Source: Nitrospirota bacterium (lineage in GTDB: Bacteria; Nitrospirota; RBG-16-64-22; JACRHK01). From it: a stretch of 7,126 nucleotides of DNA. The position numbers and the translations under genes are program-made. The stretch is from the NCBI GenBank assembly GCA_016217625.1, contig JACRHK010000178.1, positions 1 to 7,126 of the forward strand, read 5' to 3'. Under the pieces are notes generated by a model that was given only the letters and a program-made list of their open reading frames with translations, did not search any database and was not told the DNA's origin. Shown in pieces: positions 5,468 to 7,126 of this stretch (the stretch's first letter is position 1; every line of letters starts with the position of its first letter).

Positions 5468-6121
5468 TCACAGCAAATTATGCCGATAGGCATAGGCGAC
5501 GGCCTCCATCTGGCTATGGACCTTCAGCTTCGACAGGAGGTGTTGGATGTGGTTGCGGACGGTGGTGAGGCTGATGCTCAGGCGTTGGGATAGGACGGTG
5601 GCCGGAAGTCCCTCGGCCAGCAAGCGAAAGATTTCCAGTTCCCGCGGCGTGAGGGACGCCAGGGTGACCGGGGATGACCGGTCGACATCCCTCGGTCCGA
5701 CCCGCTTCGCGCGCGGCTTCCTGGAGAAGGAACGCTCCACGACATTCAGGACCTCCGGGGCTTCCCCCCGATGCAAGAGGTGCACGACCGTCCAGAGGTC
5801 CTTCCACTTGGACGGCACCAACACGATGCTCACGGACAGACGGAGATCCTTCCCCCGAGCGTCACGGACCTTCACGGGGAACGTCTCCGGAGGTGCTCCG
5901 CCGCGGGACAACCGCGCCACTTCACACTCCGGCTTGCACAAGGGCTTCCCCCACGGGTCGGTGCCCCGGAGCACCGCGCTGCACGGCCGCCCCAGCACCT
6001 CCCGAGCGGGGATTCCGAGAAGCTGTTCACAGGCCGGGTTCCAGAAGATGATCCGTTCGTCCGGATCCACCGCAAACGCCCCGTCCACGGTCTGGAATAG
6101 AAGATTCACGAGCGTCGACAT
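5468..6121 (-). CDS. PAS-LuxR transcriptional regulator with four-Cys sensor
   Basis: This 217-aa regulator has an N-terminal PAS domain (about residues 5-115) and a C-terminal LuxR/GerE helix-turn-helix (about 155-217). The PAS domain shows DPDERIIFWNPACEQLLG (19-36) and a C-terminal VVHLLHRGE strand. It holds all four cysteines of the protein: Cys31, Cys47, Cys62 and Cys66, the last three in GRPC-x14-CKPEC. The DNA-binding domain is complete, with LTPRELEIFRLLAEG (157-171) and TTVRNHIQHLLSKL (186-199). There is no receiver domain, so it is a one-component sensor or is driven by a partner outside this window. The cysteines could bind a metal or Fe-S cluster, or react with sulfur species; that is inference. 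The start follows GAGAGG with an 8-base spacer. It precedes the sulfur-relay genes on the same strand and is the natural candidate for their regulator. Confidence 0.92.
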   Translation of the reverse strand: MSTLVNLLFQTVDGAFAVDPDERIIFWNPACEQLLGIPAREVLGRPCSAVLRGTDPWGKPLCKPECEVARLSRGGAPPETFPVKVRDARGKDLRLSVSIVLVPSKWKDLWTVVHLLHRGEAPEVLNVVERSFSRKPRAKRVGPRDVDRSSPVTLASLTPRELEIFRLLAEGLPATVLSQRLSISLTTVRNHIQHLLSKLKVHSQMEAVAYAYRHNLL

Positions 6122-6263
6122 CCCAAATTCCTCTCGCTAGATCCGAGCCCCTCCCTTTGGGCCCACGGGTTCCGCCGGGTTTCCAGCCTACGCCCCTGGG
6201 GCCAAGTTCCCCACCCCCTTGCTTCCGAATCCCTGCGGGGGAGAGCGAAGGATGGGGAGAAGG

Positions 6264-6286
6264 TCCCTAGCTAGGAAATCCCTAGG
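6264..6286. repeat. CCTAG repeat cluster
   Basis: The heptamer TCCCTAG occurs at 6264-6270 and again at 6279-6285, 15 bases apart. It overlaps two palindromes, CCTAGCTAGG (6266-6275) and CCTAGG (6281-6286). It lies about 145 bases upstream of the PAS-LuxR start, inside the predicted leader. CTAG is usually rare in bacterial genomes, so three copies in 23 bases stand out. A protein-binding role is possible but unproven. Confidence 0.55.
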
Positions 6287-6317
6287 ACAGCATGCGGAAC
6301 TTAGAAGATCCCAGCGG

Positions 6318-6336
6318 AAAAAGGGTCCCCAACCCT
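6318..6336 (-). terminator. Possible short leader terminator or attenuator
   Basis: On the minus strand AGGGT-TGGGG-ACCCT can form a 5-bp hairpin that runs into five T residues. It lies about 20 bases after the predicted transcription start of the PAS-LuxR gene. An upstream segment, TCCCAATCC, can pair instead with GGGTTGGGGA (one bulge and one G-U pair), which would block this hairpin. The stem is short, so it may be a weak terminator, an attenuator or chance. Confidence 0.3.
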
Positions 6337-6361
6337 CTCCTGGATTGGGAACTGTGGTGGA

Positions 6362-6390
6362 AATATATTACACCGCGAATGAGAAAGCAA
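6362..6390 (-). promoter_or_regulatory. Candidate sigma70 promoter for the PAS-LuxR gene
   Basis: On the minus strand, TTGCTT (6385-6390) and TATATT (6362-6367) are 17 bases apart. The -10 box matches five of six consensus positions; the -35 matches three. Transcription would start near 6355 and leave a leader of about 234 bases. It lies just beyond the rRNA terminator, as expected for an independent promoter. Confidence 0.5.
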
Positions 6391-6453
6391 GCCGAAAATC
6401 ATCCGGCCCTGACAGTGAAAAGTGACAATGAAAAAGGGAGGCACACGTAGAAA

Positions 6454-6481
6454 GGCCGCCAAAGGATACCCTTTGGCGGCC
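6454..6481 (-). terminator. rRNA operon terminator hairpin
   Basis: GGCCGCCAAAGG and CCTTTGGCGGCC form a perfect 12-bp stem around a 4-base loop. It starts 8 bases downstream of the 5S rRNA 3' end. On the minus strand the stem is followed by TTTC, and a CCCTTTTTC run follows about 15 bases further on. The perfect stem and its position make an intrinsic terminator of the rRNA operon very likely. Confidence 0.88.
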
Positions 6482-6489
6482 CGATGAAC

Positions 6490-6609
<120 letters not shown>

Positions 6610-6892
6610 ACTGAAACCGATGAGGAGATACTACGGATCGTTCAGCCTGTCCGATCCGGCCGCCGGAAGCCTTAGGCTCCGCCTCAGCCGCTCTCCTGCC
6701 CCACCTCCCTACAGGCAAGGCAGACGGTTTGGCCTCGCCCGCTTCCGGCCTTCTTTTTTGGTGGTGGTTACGCACCCTACGGATAGGTCCACACAGGGAC
6801 CCGTGTGGAACGCCCGCAATATCTCCTGTCAAAGAACGGACAACTGAATACGCACCCGGGCCGGCCTGCCCTGCGCCGCAGGACAAATGTTA
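6610..6892 (-). other. 23S-5S rRNA spacer
   Basis: This 283-base spacer is longer than many 23S-5S spacers and holds no tRNA that I can find (no TpsiC-type GGTTCGA segment). Likely RNA structures include a 9-bp inverted repeat, GCCGGAAGC (6662-6670) with GCTTCCGGC (6741-6749), and a 6-bp hairpin, CCACAC (6789-6794) with GTGTGG (6803-6808). These could be processing stems for RNase III or similar enzymes. A boxA-like GTTCTTTGACA occurs on the minus strand at 6827-6837; such elements are common in rRNA leaders and spacers and bind antitermination factors. Confidence 0.75.

Positions 6893-7126
<234 letters not shown>

Larger units (their letters stand above)
6122..6453 (-). other. Leader region of the PAS-LuxR gene
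   Basis: This region of about 330 bases between the rRNA terminator and the regulator holds no gene that I can support. It contains the promoter candidate at 6362-6390, the hairpin with a T run at 6318-6336, and a CCTAG-rich stretch at 6264-6286. The part from 6130 to 6250 is GC-rich with several short complementary GGG/CCC runs and may fold, but I recognise no known riboswitch class in it. Confidence 0.5.

Noticed and set aside
6122..6300. Riboswitch in the PAS-LuxR leader
   Set aside because: The GC-rich stretch can fold, but I saw no conserved core of the c-di-GMP, cobalamin, fluoride or other classes that I compared by eye.
6219..6425. 68-aa open frame on the plus strand in the leader region
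   Set aside because: No family features, opposite in direction to all other genes, and it overlaps the promoter candidate of the regulator.
6610..6892. tRNA gene in the 23S-5S spacer
   Set aside because: No TpsiC-arm consensus, anticodon stem or CCA-end acceptor pairing was found on either strand.

Overview
The window is a bacterial chromosomal segment with a GC-rich base composition. Every gene I can support lies on the minus strand, so transcription runs from right to left. At the right edge are the 3' end of a 23S rRNA gene, a spacer without a tRNA, a complete 5S rRNA gene and a strong hairpin terminator. The host is probably a Gram-negative lineage, because the adjoining genes are a YeeE/YedE transporter, DsrE-superfamily proteins and a GT39 membrane glycosyltransferase. 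I cannot name a phylum from the sequence. Nitrospirota, NC10-like or deltaproteobacterial-like lineages would be reasonable guesses, and the rRNA could settle it.

Downstream of the rRNA terminator is a leader of about 330 bases. It holds a good sigma70-like promoter candidate (TTGCTT-17-TATATT), a short hairpin with a T run, and CCTAG repeats. It leads into a PAS-LuxR regulator whose sensor domain carries four cysteines. A 78-base gap with five copies of a 7-bp repeat separates this regulator from a 90-aa DsrF/TusC-like protein. Next comes a 194-base intergenic region with a 20-bp inverted repeat, a possible operator.

Then follows a compact run of seven genes: a DsrE/TusD-like protein (100 aa, catalytic-type Cys61), a very small DsrH/TusB-like protein (56 aa), a GT39 glycosyltransferase (590 aa) overlapping it, a YeeE/YedE thiosulfate-type transporter (475 aa), a TusA-family sulfur carrier (CPHP motif), a membrane-anchored Gly/Tyr/Ala/Pro-repeat protein, and a UspA-family protein that ends at the left edge. 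Gaps are 3 to 40 bases and most starts have clear Shine-Dalgarno sequences, so this is very likely one operon.

Taken together, the locus looks like a sulfur-relay system: YeeE would bring in thiosulfate or a related sulfur compound, TusA would accept sulfane sulfur on Cys22, and a reduced DsrE/F/H-like set would pass it on. The regulator may sense redox or sulfur state. The membrane glycosyltransferase and the GYGA-repeat protein have no obvious place in this scheme and are the most unusual parts. No dsrAB, sox or hdr genes are visible in the window, so the final sulfur acceptor is unknown.
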